Shown one piece after another: positions 51,509 to 62,066 of a stretch of 64,000 bases of DNA. Position 1 is the stretch's first letter, and each line of letters opens with the position of its first letter. This DNA is from Ferrovibrio sp046297895 (GTDB lineage: Bacteria > Pseudomonadota > Alphaproteobacteria > Ferrovibrionales > Ferrovibrionaceae), in assembly GCF_046297895.1 (NCBI RefSeq), contig NZ_JBKBHC010000011.1:17565-81564 (forward strand), in the 5' to 3' direction. Position numbers and translations under genes: made by a program. Below the pieces are notes generated by a model. That model saw only the letters and a list, made by a program, of their open reading frames with translations. It was not told the DNA's origin and ran no database searches.

Positions 51509-54331
51509 TCAGTGCGCCGCGTCCCAGTTGGCGCCGCGGCCGGCTTCCACCACCAGCGGCACATCCAGCGCGGCGGCTGCCTGCATCACGTCCTTGGCCA
51601 CGCGGATCGCGTCGTCGACTTCCGACTCCGGCGCCTCGAACACCAGTTCGTCATGCACCTGCAGCAGCATGCGGGTCTTGAGCCCGGCGCGCGCCAGCGC
51701 CGCCGGCAGCTTCACCATGGCATGCTTGATGATGTCGGCGGCCGAGCCCTGGATCGGCGCGTTGATCGAGGCGCGTTCCAGGAAGGCGCGTTCGGCCGGG
51801 TTCTTGGTGTTGATGTTGGGGAAATGCACGCGCCGGCCGAACAGGGTTGAAACGTAACCCTGTTCCTTCACCTGTTTCTTGGTGCGGTCCATGTAGTCGC
51901 GGATGCCGGGATAACGCCTGAAATAGGCCTCGATGTAGCTCTGCGCCTCGCGCTGCGGGATGCCGAGCTGGGCGGCCAGGCCAAAGGCGCTCATGCCGTA
52001 GATGATGCCGAAATTGATCGCCTTGGCGGCGCGGCGCACCATCGGGTCCATGCCTTCCACCGGCGTGTTGAACACCTGGGATGCGGTCAGCGCGTGGATG
52101 TCGACGCCGTCGCGGAAGGCCTGCTTCAGCGCGGCGATATCGGCGATATGGGCCAGGATGCGCAGTTCGATCTGCGAATAATCGGCCGAGATCAGCACAT
52201 GGCCGGCTTCTGCCACGAAGGCGCGGCGGATCTTGCGGCCTTCTTCGCTGCGGATCGGGATGTTCTGCAGGTTGGGATCATTGGAGGCGAAGCGCCCGGT
52301 ATTGGTGGACGAGATCGAATAGGAGGTGTGCACGCGGCCGGTGCGCGGATTGATCGAGGCCACCAGCGCATCGGTATAGGTGGATTTCAGCTTCTGCAGC
52401 TGGCGCCAGTCCAGCACCACGCGCGGCAGCTCATGGCCCTGGGCGGCCAGTTCCTCCAGCACGTCGGCGCCGGTCGAGTAGGCCCCGGTCTTGCCCTTCT
52501 TGCCGCCGGGCAGCGACATCCTGTCGAACAGGATTTCGCCAAGCTGCTTGGGCGAGCCGATGTTGAAGCTTTCGCCGGCCAGTTCATGCGCCTGCTTCTC
52601 GAAGGCATCCATGCGGCTGGCGAAATCGGCCGACAGGCGGTTGAGTTCGGCGGGATCGACCCTGATGCCGGCCACTTCCATCGCCGCCACCACGGTGGGC
52701 AGGCCGCGCTCCACCGTTTCGTACAGCGTCACCTGTTTCTCGGCCAGCAGGCGCGGCTTCAGCACATGATAAAGCCGCAGCGTGATGTCGGCATCTTCCG
52801 CCGCATAATCGCGCGCCTTGTCCAGCGCCACTTCGGCGAAGGATATGCGGCTGCGCCCGGTGCCGGTCACTTCGTCGTAGGAGATCGGCTTGTGGCCCAG
52901 ATGCAGTTCGGCCAGCTCGTCCATGCCATGGCCGTGTTTGCCGGCATCCAGCACATAGGAGATCAGCATGGTGTCGTCGTAGGACACGATCTCCAGGCCA
53001 TAGCGATGCAGCACCGCCATGTCGTATTTGATGTTCTGGCCGATTTTCAGTACGGCCGGATCGGCCAGCAGGGGCTTCAGTGCGGCCAGCGCGTCATCCA
53101 GCGGAATCTGCTTCGGCGCGCCTTCGCCGCTCAGGTCCAGCCCGCCGCCGCCCGGCGGAATGTGTCCCACCGGCACATAGCAGGCCTCATGCGGCTGGAT
53201 GCTGAGGCTGAAGCCCACCAGCTCGGCATGGGTGGGCGAGAGGTTGGTGGTCTCGGTATCGAAGGCGACGGTCCCAGCGGCCGAGGCGCGCTCGATCCAT
53301 TGCCGCAGCGTGGCGATATCCTGCACCAGCGTGTAGGTCGCGGTCGTCTCGATGGTCGATGGCGGCGTTTCCGGCCCGCCTTCGCCTTCGAAGGCTACAG
53401 GCGCCGGCGCCTTGCGCGGGCCGTTGCCATCCATGTCTGCCGTGCCGCGCAGCTTCAGCCGGCTTTCGATGCGGCTGGTCAGGCTGCGGAATTCCATCTC
53501 GTCGAGGAAGGCTTTGAGCTTCGGCCATTCCACTGGCCCGAGCTTGAGGTCATCAAGCCCCAGATCGAGCGGCACATCGTCTTTCAGGCGCACCAGTTCG
53601 CGCGAGATGCGCGCCTTGTCGGCATTGGTCAGCAGGGTTTCGCGCCGCTTGGGCTGCTTGATCTCGGCAGCCCTGGCCAGCAGGGTGTCGAGATCGCCGA
53701 AGGTGTTGATCAGTTCCGCCGCCGTCTTGATGCCGATGCCGGGCACGCCGGGCACGTTGTCGGTGCTGTCGCCGGCCAGGGACTGCACGTCCACCACCTT
53801 GTCGGGCGCGACGCCGAATTTCTCCATCACCTCGGCGGGGCCGATGCTGCGGTCCTTCATCGGATCGAGCATGCCGACGCCGTCCCTGACAAGCTGCATC
53901 AGGTCCTTGTCGGAGGAAACGACCACCACCTCCATGCCGGCCTCGCGCGCCAGTCTGGCATAGGTGGCGATCAGGTCGTCGGCCTCGAAGCCATCCTTCT
54001 CGATGGCGGCTAGGCCAAAGGCGCGGGTGGCGCGCCGGATCGGCTCGAATTGCGGGATCAGGTCTTCCGGCGTCTCGGCCCGGTTGGCCTTGTATTCGGG
54101 ATAGATCTCGTTGCGGAAATTGGCCCGTGCCGCATCGAAGATCACCGCCATGTGGCTGACGGCCTCGTCATGCTCGGCCTTGTCGCGCAAGCTTGAGAGC
54201 ATGTTGCAGAAGCCCGACACGGCGCCCACCGGCATGCCGTCGGACTTGCGCGTGAGCGGGGGGAGCGCGTGATAGGCCCGGAAGATATAGCCCGAGCCGT
54301 CGACCAGATAGAGGCGGTGTTTGGATGCCAT
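51509..54331 (-). CDS. polA: DNA polymerase I
   Basis: 940 residues from the ATG at 54331; the N-terminus KHRLYLVDGSGYIFRAYHAL is the 5'-3' exonuclease start. The 3'-5' exonuclease keeps its Asp/Glu (VAFDTETTNLSP), so proofreading is probably active. Polymerase motif A (SADYSQIELRILAHIA) and motif C (QVHDELVFEAP) are intact. It fills gaps and removes RNA primers. The longer in-frame upstream stretch lacks a ribosome site and overlaps the Zn-finger gene. Confidence 0.97.
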   Translation of the reverse strand: MASKHRLYLVDGSGYIFRAYHALPPLTRKSDGMPVGAVSGFCNMLSSLRDKAEHDEAVSHMAVIFDAARANFRNEIYPEYKANRAETPEDLIPQFEPIRRATRAFGLAAIEKDGFEADDLIATYARLAREAGMEVVVVSSDKDLMQLVRDGVGMLDPMKDRSIGPAEVMEKFGVAPDKVVDVQSLAGDSTDNVPGVPGIGIKTAAELINTFGDLDTLLARAAEIKQPKRRETLLTNADKARISRELVRLKDDVPLDLGLDDLKLGPVEWPKLKAFLDEMEFRSLTSRIESRLKLRGTADMDGNGPRKAPAPVAFEGEGGPETPPSTIETTATYTLVQDIATLRQWIERASAAGTVAFDTETTNLSPTHAELVGFSLSIQPHEACYVPVGHIPPGGGGLDLSGEGAPKQIPLDDALAALKPLLADPAVLKIGQNIKYDMAVLHRYGLEIVSYDDTMLISYVLDAGKHGHGMDELAELHLGHKPISYDEVTGTGRSRISFAEVALDKARDYAAEDADITLRLYHVLKPRLLAEKQVTLYETVERGLPTVVAAMEVAGIRVDPAELNRLSADFASRMDAFEKQAHELAGESFNIGSPKQLGEILFDRMSLPGGKKGKTGAYSTGADVLEELAAQGHELPRVVLDWRQLQKLKSTYTDALVASINPRTGRVHTSYSISSTNTGRFASNDPNLQNIPIRSEEGRKIRRAFVAEAGHVLISADYSQIELRILAHIADIAALKQAFRDGVDIHALTASQVFNTPVEGMDPMVRRAAKAINFGIIYGMSAFGLAAQLGIPQREAQSYIEAYFRRYPGIRDYMDRTKKQVKEQGYVSTLFGRRVHFPNINTKNPAERAFLERASINAPIQGSAADIIKHAMVKLPAALARAGLKTRMLLQVHDELVFEAPESEVDDAIRVAKDVMQAAAALDVPLVVEAGRGANWDAAH

Positions 54332-54351
54332 GCCCTGAAACGCGGGCCCGG

Positions 54352-54543
54352 TCAGTGGCCGTGGGCGTGCGCGCCCTCTTTCAGCAGATAGAGCCGGCCG
54401 CAATAGGGGCAGTCGATCTGGTGTTTCTCGCCCATGTTCAGGTAGACGCGCGGATGGCCGAGTGCGCCGCCACCGCCGTCGCAGGCCACCACGGGGCTAT
54501 CCACTTCGATGGTTTCAACAGGGGCTCGGGCCGGGGATTGCAT
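54352..54543 (-). CDS. Zinc-finger (zf-CHCC) protein, NDUFS6-like
   Basis: 63 residues from the ATG at 54543, which has GGAG 7 nt upstream. The domain reads VACDGGGGALGHPRVYLN ... IDCPYCGRLY, the Cys-His-Cys-Cys zinc site of the NDUFS6/zf-CHCC family. NDUFS6 is an accessory subunit needed to assemble complex I; alphaproteobacterial homologs are stand-alone genes. It lies 20 bp upstream of polA on the same strand, so it may be co-transcribed. Confidence 0.9.
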   Translation of the reverse strand: MQSPARAPVETIEVDSPVVACDGGGGALGHPRVYLNMGEKHQIDCPYCGRLYLLKEGAHAHGH

Positions 54544-54617
54544 CGCTACACTCCGCAGAAAAGGACGAAATCCGGTCATGGAAGGCAGGGGGCGGTTTGA
54601 CCCGCTCGCTGCCCGGT

Positions 54618-54639
54618 GATACCTACCGCGATACCTACC
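54618..54639. repeat. 12-bp tandem direct repeat in a divergent promoter
   Basis: GATACCTACC occurs at 54618-54627 and again at 54630-54639, a 12-bp period, in the 145-bp gap between the Zn-finger gene and the ABC ATPase gene. It could be a response-regulator-type site, but no binding protein can be named. Confidence 0.35.
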
Positions 54640-54688
54640 CCAGCAGGCCCCGTTCCGCCAGTCTTTCAGGCCCATAAGGCTCCAGACC

Positions 54689-55627
<939 letters not shown>

Positions 55628-55728
55628 GGTTCTGGCACAAGAAGATTTCTAGAGAAACGTGCAACCGCTTATTCGCGTGCAAATCTGGAGCGACGGGTTT
55701 GTGGCGAATTTAGTTGCTGCGAAAGATT

Positions 55729-56181
55729 TCAATTTTTCCCAATGTCTGATTGTGGCTTGGTGAAGTTTATATACTCATCATAGGACATTAAGCATTCTTT
55801 CTTGCTGGCGGTGTAGAGGCAATCGATCACAGTGTAGAAAGGATTGTCCGCTAGTGCTGCGGAGAAATAGTCAGCCATTTTGAACAGCGTGCCTATTAAT
55901 AATACCAGGCCAATAATCGTAGCAACTGCGCCATATGTTTCGGATGAGAACGGGCGCTCTTGTTTTCTTTCCGGAACAGTCGAGAAAATCCAATGCGCGA
56001 CAAAGAAAGAAATTGATATAAAAATCGCCATGATGGCGGATTTTCCCAAAGCCACTCGAATGTATGGATAACTCCAGAGCTGAGTGGATGCCGCGAATGC
56101 ATATATGGCGTACCCAGCGAAAAGCAGGGAGCTTGCTTTTGAGATCGCATCAAATGCATAAGCAAAATGCTTCAATTCCAT
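55729..56181 (-). CDS. AT-rich orphan membrane protein
   Basis: 150 residues with three membrane helices (about 13-33, 47-68 and 84-108), then an Asn/Lys-rich tail. GGGGA is 7 nt upstream of the ATG. No family recognised. Base composition and codon use (many A/T third positions; Ile, Lys and Ser codons) differ sharply from the neighbours, so horizontal acquisition is likely. There is no integrase, IS or toxin motif nearby. It is convergent with the ABC ATPase gene. Confidence 0.7.
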   Translation of the reverse strand: MELKHFAYAFDAISKASSLLFAGYAIYAFAASTQLWSYPYIRVALGKSAIMAIFISISFFVAHWIFSTVPERKQERPFSSETYGAVATIIGLVLLIGTLFKMADYFSAALADNPFYTVIDCLYTASKKECLMSYDEYINFTKPQSDIGKN

Positions 56182-56369
56182 AGCCGTTCCCCTTTTTCTG
56201 ATTTCCTCTTTTGGCTGCCAATCAAAGCAACTCTCTTACATTCATTCGGTTTGTCTAGCGCCATAGAATACGAGCCGGATAAGTCGCTTAATGCTGCCCG
56301 CTAATGTTGTATGCATGCTTTTGCGATGAAGGCCGTGCCCATCGCCTACGGCTCGATCCAGCGGCGATC

Positions 56370-56385
56370 TTAACCTCCTCTTAAC
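56370..56385 (+). promoter_or_regulatory. CtrA-type box upstream of the methyltransferase
   Basis: TTAACCTCCTCTTAAC fits the alphaproteobacterial CtrA consensus TTAA-N7-TTAAC exactly, 75 bp upstream of the gene start at 56461. A GATTC (GANTC, the CcrM methylation target) lies 8 bp downstream at 56393. TTAA is rare in this GC-rich window, so the spaced pair is unlikely by chance. Confidence 0.65.
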
Positions 56386-56460
56386 CCCAACCGATTCTGA
56401 TCGACGTGATGTTCCACCGGTCGCCGCGAGTCGCGGCGGCGCAACGAGGAGGACAGCGTC

Positions 56461-57213
56461 ATGGATGGCACTGTTGTTCAGTCGCTTCCCAGCCGGCAAT
56501 CGGGCCAGTACTGGGATGCCGCCGCCACCAACTGGGAAGAGGAAATCTTCTCCTCCTTCCACAACGACCGCAAAGGCGTGATCCTGTCCGCGCTGAAGGC
56601 CGCCGCCGACGGCAAGGCGGCCATGGCCGATTTCGGCTGCGGCGTGGGCATCTATCTGCCCGTGCTGGGCCGCCTGTTCGGCGCGGTGCATGGTTTCGAG
56701 CAGTCGGCCGCCTGCGTCGATGTCGCGCGCCGCAAGACGCGCGGGCAGGGCAATATCAGCGTGCATGTGGCGAGTTCCGCGCTGAAAAGCTGGCGCGGCC
56801 GCTTTGATGCCGTGCTGTGCGCCAATGCGGCCATCCATCCGCGCCGCGCCATCTGGCAGGGTGTGCTCGATTCCGCCCGCGCGCTGCTGCGAGATGACGG
56901 CGGCAAGCTGATCCTGGTGGTGCCGGCCCTGGGTTCGGCCAGATTGCTGGCGAAGGCCGAGCGCAACGCCGCCGCGCCGCGCATCATCGTCAAACCCGAT
57001 GCGCCCGATGGCAGCAGCGGTGTTTCCATCGACGGCGTTTCGACCAAGCATTTCACCGCCGCAGAACTGAAGCGCGAACTGGCCGCCCGCGGCTTCCGCG
57101 CCATCCGGGTTCAGAAGGTGGAATATTCCTGGGCCTGCCACAGCATCCGCCCGCCGAAGGCGCTCAGCGCCGCCAAACCTTGGGACTGGCTGGTGACGGC
57201 AAGGGCCGCGTAG
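56461..57213 (+). CDS. SAM-dependent methyltransferase (class I)
   Basis: 250 residues, ribosome site AGGAGG. Motif I MADFGCGVGIYLPVLG (SAM loop), acidic motif II in HGFEQSAACVDVA, and the post-II segment FDAVLCANAAIHP. It is a small-molecule or lipid type, not a DNA methyltransferase (no NPPY/DPPY). The C-terminus has no known acceptor domain. The CtrA-type box in front suggests cell-cycle-dependent expression. Substrate unknown. Confidence 0.88.
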   Translation: MDGTVVQSLPSRQSGQYWDAAATNWEEEIFSSFHNDRKGVILSALKAAADGKAAMADFGCGVGIYLPVLGRLFGAVHGFEQSAACVDVARRKTRGQGNISVHVASSALKSWRGRFDAVLCANAAIHPRRAIWQGVLDSARALLRDDGGKLILVVPALGSARLLAKAERNAAAPRIIVKPDAPDGSSGVSIDGVSTKHFTAAELKRELAARGFRAIRVQKVEYSWACHSIRPPKALSAAKPWDWLVTARAA

Positions 57214-57582
57214 CGTCGGCGCCGCCGGCCCTTGCAATGTTTGCTTTTTGTACCATCTGATCCGGGGTCGGCTGCCGGCAGGGGCAGGGGTCTGTTATGC
57301 CCGTTTGAGCAGAATCAACGGGTTAACATGGCAAAACCATCGCAAACCAACTCAAAATCACGCCCGGCGGCCCGGCCGCGCCGCAAAGCCGATGTTTCGC
57401 GAGTCCAAAGCGGCGCGCTGGCGTGGCGGGCGGAATCTGCCTGTCTTTTCCGCCGTCTGGCCGGCTTTGCGGCCGCCCGCCCGGCCCGGGTCCGGGGCCG
57501 CGCCGCCGCGGGCGGCTGCCTTGCTTTCCGGCCGGCCTCTCGGTTATGGTCCGCCCGCCGGCCCGGCCGGTTCGATATCCAG
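57214..57582. other. Gene-free stretch between the methyltransferase and tRNA-Arg
   Basis: 369 bp with no gene I can support. Open frames here are GC-composition artefacts that run straight through the tRNA. A short AT-richer part (57235-57360) is followed by very GC-rich sequence. It should hold the tRNA promoter, but I cannot point to -35/-10 boxes with confidence. Confidence 0.5.
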
Positions 57583-57659
<77 letters not shown>

Positions 57660-57782
57660 TCTCCTCAGATCATTGATTCTGCGGCAGTTTTTCCAGATTC
57701 CCGGCCGCGCCGCCAGACTTCCTTTACCATTGCCGTGCCAGCCTGCGATGCTTGATTCGGGCAGGACGGAGCGCAGGCGCCG

Positions 57783-60527
57783 ATGCGTGTGGTTTTTGCA
57801 ATCAACGCCGATCCCCGTGAGAAGGGGGAAGGCTGGGCCAGGCTGGCCAGTGCCCGCTATCGCGGCCTGATCCCGGCCCAGCAGATGGCGCTGCAGGACC
57901 CCGGCCTGCAGGTCGAGGTGATCGGCTTCCCCGAACTGTTCCGCCCCGATTTCGACCCCCGCGCCGACCTGCTGATCCTGCATCAACCCAAGCTGGACGT
58001 GGTTTCCTTCAGCCAGAGCTTCCCCGCCTGCCTGGAGCGCATCGATGACCTGCGCGCTGCCGGTGGCCGGCTGGTGATCGACGTGTCCGACTTCAAGCTG
58101 GCGGCCGAACACGATGCCGCCGTCGCGCGGCAGGTGGGCGAGGACAATGCGCGGCTGTATCGCAAGATGCTGGAGCAGTTCTTCCGCCGCTGCGATGCCG
58201 TCACCACGCCGAGCGATACGCTTGCGGGCCTGATGCGCGAGGCGCTGGAGCGGCTTGTCGCCGAACGGACGGTGCCGGTTTCGGTGATCGGCGACCCCAT
58301 CGAAGTGGAGCGGCGGCCGGTGCGGTTCGCGCCGGGCGACACGGTGAGGCTGCTGTGGTTCGGCTTCTATGGCATCCACGCTCCGGCCATGCGGGCCTTC
58401 TTCCAGGCCGATCTGCCGCGTCTGAAAGCCGCGCTGGCCCCGCAGCGCCGCCTGCATCTGCAGATGCTCTGCGAACCGCTGGCGCCGGACCAGGCCGTCA
58501 AGCAGCTCGGGCCTCTGGCCGGAACCGATGAGGTGGAATTCAAGCCTTGGTCGGTGCCGGCGCTGCAACAGGCGCTCAACGACTGCGACGTGGTGGTGCT
58601 GCCCTTTGCCTCCGGCTCGGTGATGTCGGCCGGCAAGAGCAACAATCGGGCTTTGCAGGCGCTGTATGCCGGCCGCTTCGTTGTGGCGCATCCGATCGAC
58701 AGCTATCGCGAGCTTGGCGATTTTTGCGGCCTGGACGACCAGCTCGACCGTGCGGTGCTGGCCGCATTGGCCGCGCCCGAGGCGGTGACAAAAAAGATTG
58801 CCCGCGGCCAGATCCATGTGGCCGAACACTGTGCGCCCGAGGCCATCGGCCGGCAATGGACCGAGCTGGCCCGGAATATCCGCGCCGCCGCGCCGGTCAG
58901 GCCGGCCTCGGGAGCCGCGGCTAAGGCCGAAGTCAAATCCGGAGGCAGCATGCCCGATCTCTCCATCTGCTGGCTGGTGCCGCGTCCGGCAGTCTACAAG
59001 GGGGTCGATGCGCCGCCTCCCATGCCGGCCGCGCGCTATCGCCTGGATCTCACCGGTCTGCTGCAGCGCGGCATCCATGCCACGTATCTCGATCTCGAAG
59101 GCAGCAACCCTGATACTTTCGTCCGCGCCTGCGGCGGCAGGATGCCTGACATCGTGGTGCTGCCGGCGATGGCATTGCCGGATATCGTCCAGGCGGCCAC
59201 CTGGCTGCGCAATGCCGGGGTGCGTCTCGTGCTGGATCTGCATGATGGCCATGCCGCCGGCCCGGCCGGAGCCGAGATGCTGCGCCAGATCGCCGGGCAG
59301 GCGGTAGCGGCCGCTGCTGCCGCGCCGGGGCTGGCGCTCCAATACAAACGCGAGACCGGGCGCGAGGCGCTGCCCGTTCATGATCCCTACGAGGGCGATG
59401 CCGGTGCGCCGCGCTTTGCGCCGGCCGGCGAACGGCTGAAGCTGGCCTGGTATGGCGAACCTTCCGATCTGCCGGAGTTGTCCGGTCTGCTCAATGCATT
59501 GATGCCCTATGCTGCGGAACAGCCGATGACGCTGAACCTAGTCGTATCGGTGCCGCCGCAGCTCGCCGCCTCGCTCAGCGGCGCCACCGAGATGTCGGGC
59601 GGCCGGCTGCAGGTGACGGTCACGCCCTGGAGCGCGGCGGCACAGGCAGCCGCCATTGCCGGTTGCGACATCGTGGTGCTGCCAAGCCCGCCCGAACCGC
59701 AGGCGCAGACGCGCGGGCCGCAGCGCTTGGTGGCAGCCCTGCGCGGCGGCCGGCTGGTGGTGGCTGGGCCGACGCCGGCCCACGAGGCCTTCCGCGACAT
59801 GGCCTGGATCGGTCCGCATCTGCCCGACGGCCTGCGCTGGGCGAAACAGAATCAGGCGCAGGTGCTGCAGCGCATAGCCGCCGGTCAGGCCATTATCGAG
59901 GTGCGGCATTCGCCGCTGGCGGCGGCCACGCAATGGGCGGCGGTGTTCGACGCCGCGATGCGGCAGGCAACGCCGCAGCCTCTGGCCGCGCCGGCGCAGC
60001 GCGGCATCAGGCTCAATCTGGGTTGCGGCGACAAGATATTGCCTGGCTATGTGAATTGCGATGCGCTGTCCTCGCGCGGGCAGGGCCCGAAGGTGGACGT
60101 GCAATGCGACGTCACCAAGCGGCTGCCTTTCGTCGACGGGGCCGCCGAGGAGGTGCTGGCGGTACATGTCGTCGAGCATATCTGGCGCTGGGAAGTGGCC
60201 GATGTGCTGCGCGAATGGACGCGCGTGCTGCAGCCTGGCGGCCGGATGGTGCTGGAATGCCCGAATCTGCTGAGCGCGGCACAGGAGCTGATCCGGAATC
60301 CGGTCGCCGCCGCTGGCCCAGGGCCGGAGGGACAGCGCAGCATGTGGGTGTTCTATGGCGACCCGCGCTGGCGCGATCCGCTGATGATCCACCGCTGGGG
60401 TTACACGCCGCAGAGTCTGGCTGCGCTGATGGCCGAGGCGGGGTTGGTGAACGTGCGGCAGGAACCGGCGCAGTTCAAGCTGCGCGAGCCGCGCGACATG
60501 CGCATCGTTGGTGAAAAGCCGCTGTAG
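57783..60527 (+). CDS. Double glycosyltransferase-like / methyltransferase fusion
   Basis: 914 residues. Part 1 (~1-385) and part 2 (~392-735) look like copies of one GT-B-like unit; DCDVVVLPFASG and GCDIVVLPSPPE mark the same site in each, as do LLWFGFYG and LAWYGEPS. Part 3 (~740-914) is a SAM methyltransferase (IRLNLGCGDKILPGYVNCD, ERTR-type post-motif WTRVLQPGGRMVLECPN). Between parts 1 and 2 an in-frame ATG at 58950 has GGAGG 4 nt upstream, an apparent fossil or active internal start. Probably assembles or methyl-caps surface glycans, given the neighbours. Confidence 0.85.
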   Translation: MRVVFAINADPREKGEGWARLASARYRGLIPAQQMALQDPGLQVEVIGFPELFRPDFDPRADLLILHQPKLDVVSFSQSFPACLERIDDLRAAGGRLVIDVSDFKLAAEHDAAVARQVGEDNARLYRKMLEQFFRRCDAVTTPSDTLAGLMREALERLVAERTVPVSVIGDPIEVERRPVRFAPGDTVRLLWFGFYGIHAPAMRAFFQADLPRLKAALAPQRRLHLQMLCEPLAPDQAVKQLGPLAGTDEVEFKPWSVPALQQALNDCDVVVLPFASGSVMSAGKSNNRALQALYAGRFVVAHPIDSYRELGDFCGLDDQLDRAVLAALAAPEAVTKKIARGQIHVAEHCAPEAIGRQWTELARNIRAAAPVRPASGAAAKAEVKSGGSMPDLSICWLVPRPAVYKGVDAPPPMPAARYRLDLTGLLQRGIHATYLDLEGSNPDTFVRACGGRMPDIVVLPAMALPDIVQAATWLRNAGVRLVLDLHDGHAAGPAGAEMLRQIAGQAVAAAAAAPGLALQYKRETGREALPVHDPYEGDAGAPRFAPAGERLKLAWYGEPSDLPELSGLLNALMPYAAEQPMTLNLVVSVPPQLAASLSGATEMSGGRLQVTVTPWSAAAQAAAIAGCDIVVLPSPPEPQAQTRGPQRLVAALRGGRLVVAGPTPAHEAFRDMAWIGPHLPDGLRWAKQNQAQVLQRIAAGQAIIEVRHSPLAAATQWAAVFDAAMRQATPQPLAAPAQRGIRLNLGCGDKILPGYVNCDALSSRGQGPKVDVQCDVTKRLPFVDGAAEEVLAVHVVEHIWRWEVADVLREWTRVLQPGGRMVLECPNLLSAAQELIRNPVAAAGPGPEGQRSMWVFYGDPRWRDPLMIHRWGYTPQSLAALMAEAGLVNVRQEPAQFKLREPRDMRIVGEKPL

Positions 60528-60565
60528 CAAGGATGCCCGTGCGGGTACCGCAGGGGCGGCAGGGC

Positions 60566-61888
60566 TCAGTCCACCGGAGCAGGAGCCGGCGCTTCGCCGT
60601 ATCTGCGCGTGAGTTCGTCGACGGCCTCGATCGGGGCGATCATGATCAGATTCGGGCCGGGGCTTAGAATGCCGACATTGCCGAGGTCGAGCACCTTGGC
60701 CGCCTGGTTCACGAATTGCTTGCAGGCATTGTAGCTGACCGGCGGCCAGCGGTGCGCCATGGATGGATTGTATTTGAAATCCAGCACCGAGGCGAAACGG
60801 GAGCGGACCAACTCCTCGAATGTGCATTCCGGCGGATCCAGCCGCTCGATCGCGTCCAGGGTATTTTCGCTGATCGGTTCGTCGATGCCGTAGATCGTCT
60901 TCCTCAGTTCCTCGACCAGGGCGTCGGAAGGTTCCTGGGCCTGGATGATGGCCTGTCTCCATCCGCCGGGCGGGATCAGGAACGCGCTCAGGGTGTGGTC
61001 GGGATGGTCGAGATAATTGCCGACCGGCTTGCCGGCCAGCACGCCCTCCAGGCCGGTCGTGCAGTTGCCCTGCAGCACGGCGTCACAGGCGATCAGCCAG
61101 GGCGCGACCGGACCGCTGGCATCTACCCAGGCGCCCTGAATGCCGCGCAGAAGATTGATCCACATCTGCGGATTTTCATGTGGGTGCGGGCGCATGACCA
61201 CGGTATGACCCTCGGCACGCAGCCGACGGATCAGGTTGACGGCGGTTTCGATACCGATTTTTTCGCGCTGGTAGGTCTCGTCGAAATAATCCCGCTTCGT
61301 ATCCAGCCGCTCCGCCATCTTGTTGAAGGTGTCGCGCTCCCAGTCCGTCGAGTAGAAACTGCCATGGATGCCGAAGGACGAGTTCAGCAGCACGAACCGG
61401 CCGATGGAGTTATGCAGTATCTCGATCTGGGGTGCAAAAATCTCGCGGTTGCGGCCACGCAGCAACTCGATCCTGACATTGCCGACGTTTTCAATCTTGC
61501 CGAAGGCGTGATGGCTGGCCACCCGGGTATCGAGCGTCGATCCCGCGAGGTAAAGGTCGACCAGTTCCGCGGTGCGCGGATCGAACATGGTCTGCGCGTA
61601 TTCCTCGTTTTCCGGTACGTCGCGGATATTGGTAATCTCTTCGCATATGGCGACGGTGCGGTTCTGGTGCGTCTTGGCAGTCTCGAAATAATGGTGGCAG
61701 GCGCCTGTCACGGTCTTGTGCCAGAAGACGCCGGCGGGAAGGCGGGGCAGGTTCGCCTCCATGATCACCTTCTGGCTGATGATCGTGGTGAAACCACGGC
61801 GCGCCGCATGCACGGCGAAGAGCAGCCGTGCATTCAGTTCGCGGCGCTGGAGCTCGCAAGAGACGTAAATCGGCTTTACTTTTATCAT
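60566..61888 (-). CDS. Surface carbohydrate biosynthesis protein (GT-B-like)
   Basis: 440 residues from the ATG at 61888; an upstream TTG would add 28 residues. The N-terminus YVSCELQRRELNARLLFAVHA and the HPHENPQMW segment match the surface carbohydrate biosynthesis family, related to polysaccharide/CDP-glycerol-type GT-B transferases. It is divergent from rmlA across 255 bp and convergent with the glycosyltransferase fusion. Likely acts in capsule or O-chain assembly in the cytoplasm; the sugar is unknown. Confidence 0.8.
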   Translation of the reverse strand: MIKVKPIYVSCELQRRELNARLLFAVHAARRGFTTIISQKVIMEANLPRLPAGVFWHKTVTGACHHYFETAKTHQNRTVAICEEITNIRDVPENEEYAQTMFDPRTAELVDLYLAGSTLDTRVASHHAFGKIENVGNVRIELLRGRNREIFAPQIEILHNSIGRFVLLNSSFGIHGSFYSTDWERDTFNKMAERLDTKRDYFDETYQREKIGIETAVNLIRRLRAEGHTVVMRPHPHENPQMWINLLRGIQGAWVDASGPVAPWLIACDAVLQGNCTTGLEGVLAGKPVGNYLDHPDHTLSAFLIPPGGWRQAIIQAQEPSDALVEELRKTIYGIDEPISENTLDAIERLDPPECTFEELVRSRFASVLDFKYNPSMAHRWPPVSYNACKQFVNQAAKVLDLGNVGILSPGPNLIMIAPIEAVDELTRRYGEAPAPAPVD

Positions 61889-62066
61889 CGTGTCTGATCG
61901 GGCTTGGCTGGCATCACAGGCGGCGTTGCCGAGGGGCAGCGCCAGCCTGATTGCGGCATCGCGTTTGTCCAAGTTTAGGCGAAATTATGCTGGTGCGGGC
62001 TGCATTTTACGCAAGGGTAATGTGGGGCGGGCGGGTTACCGATGCGTTAATGATTTCGGAGGGAGA

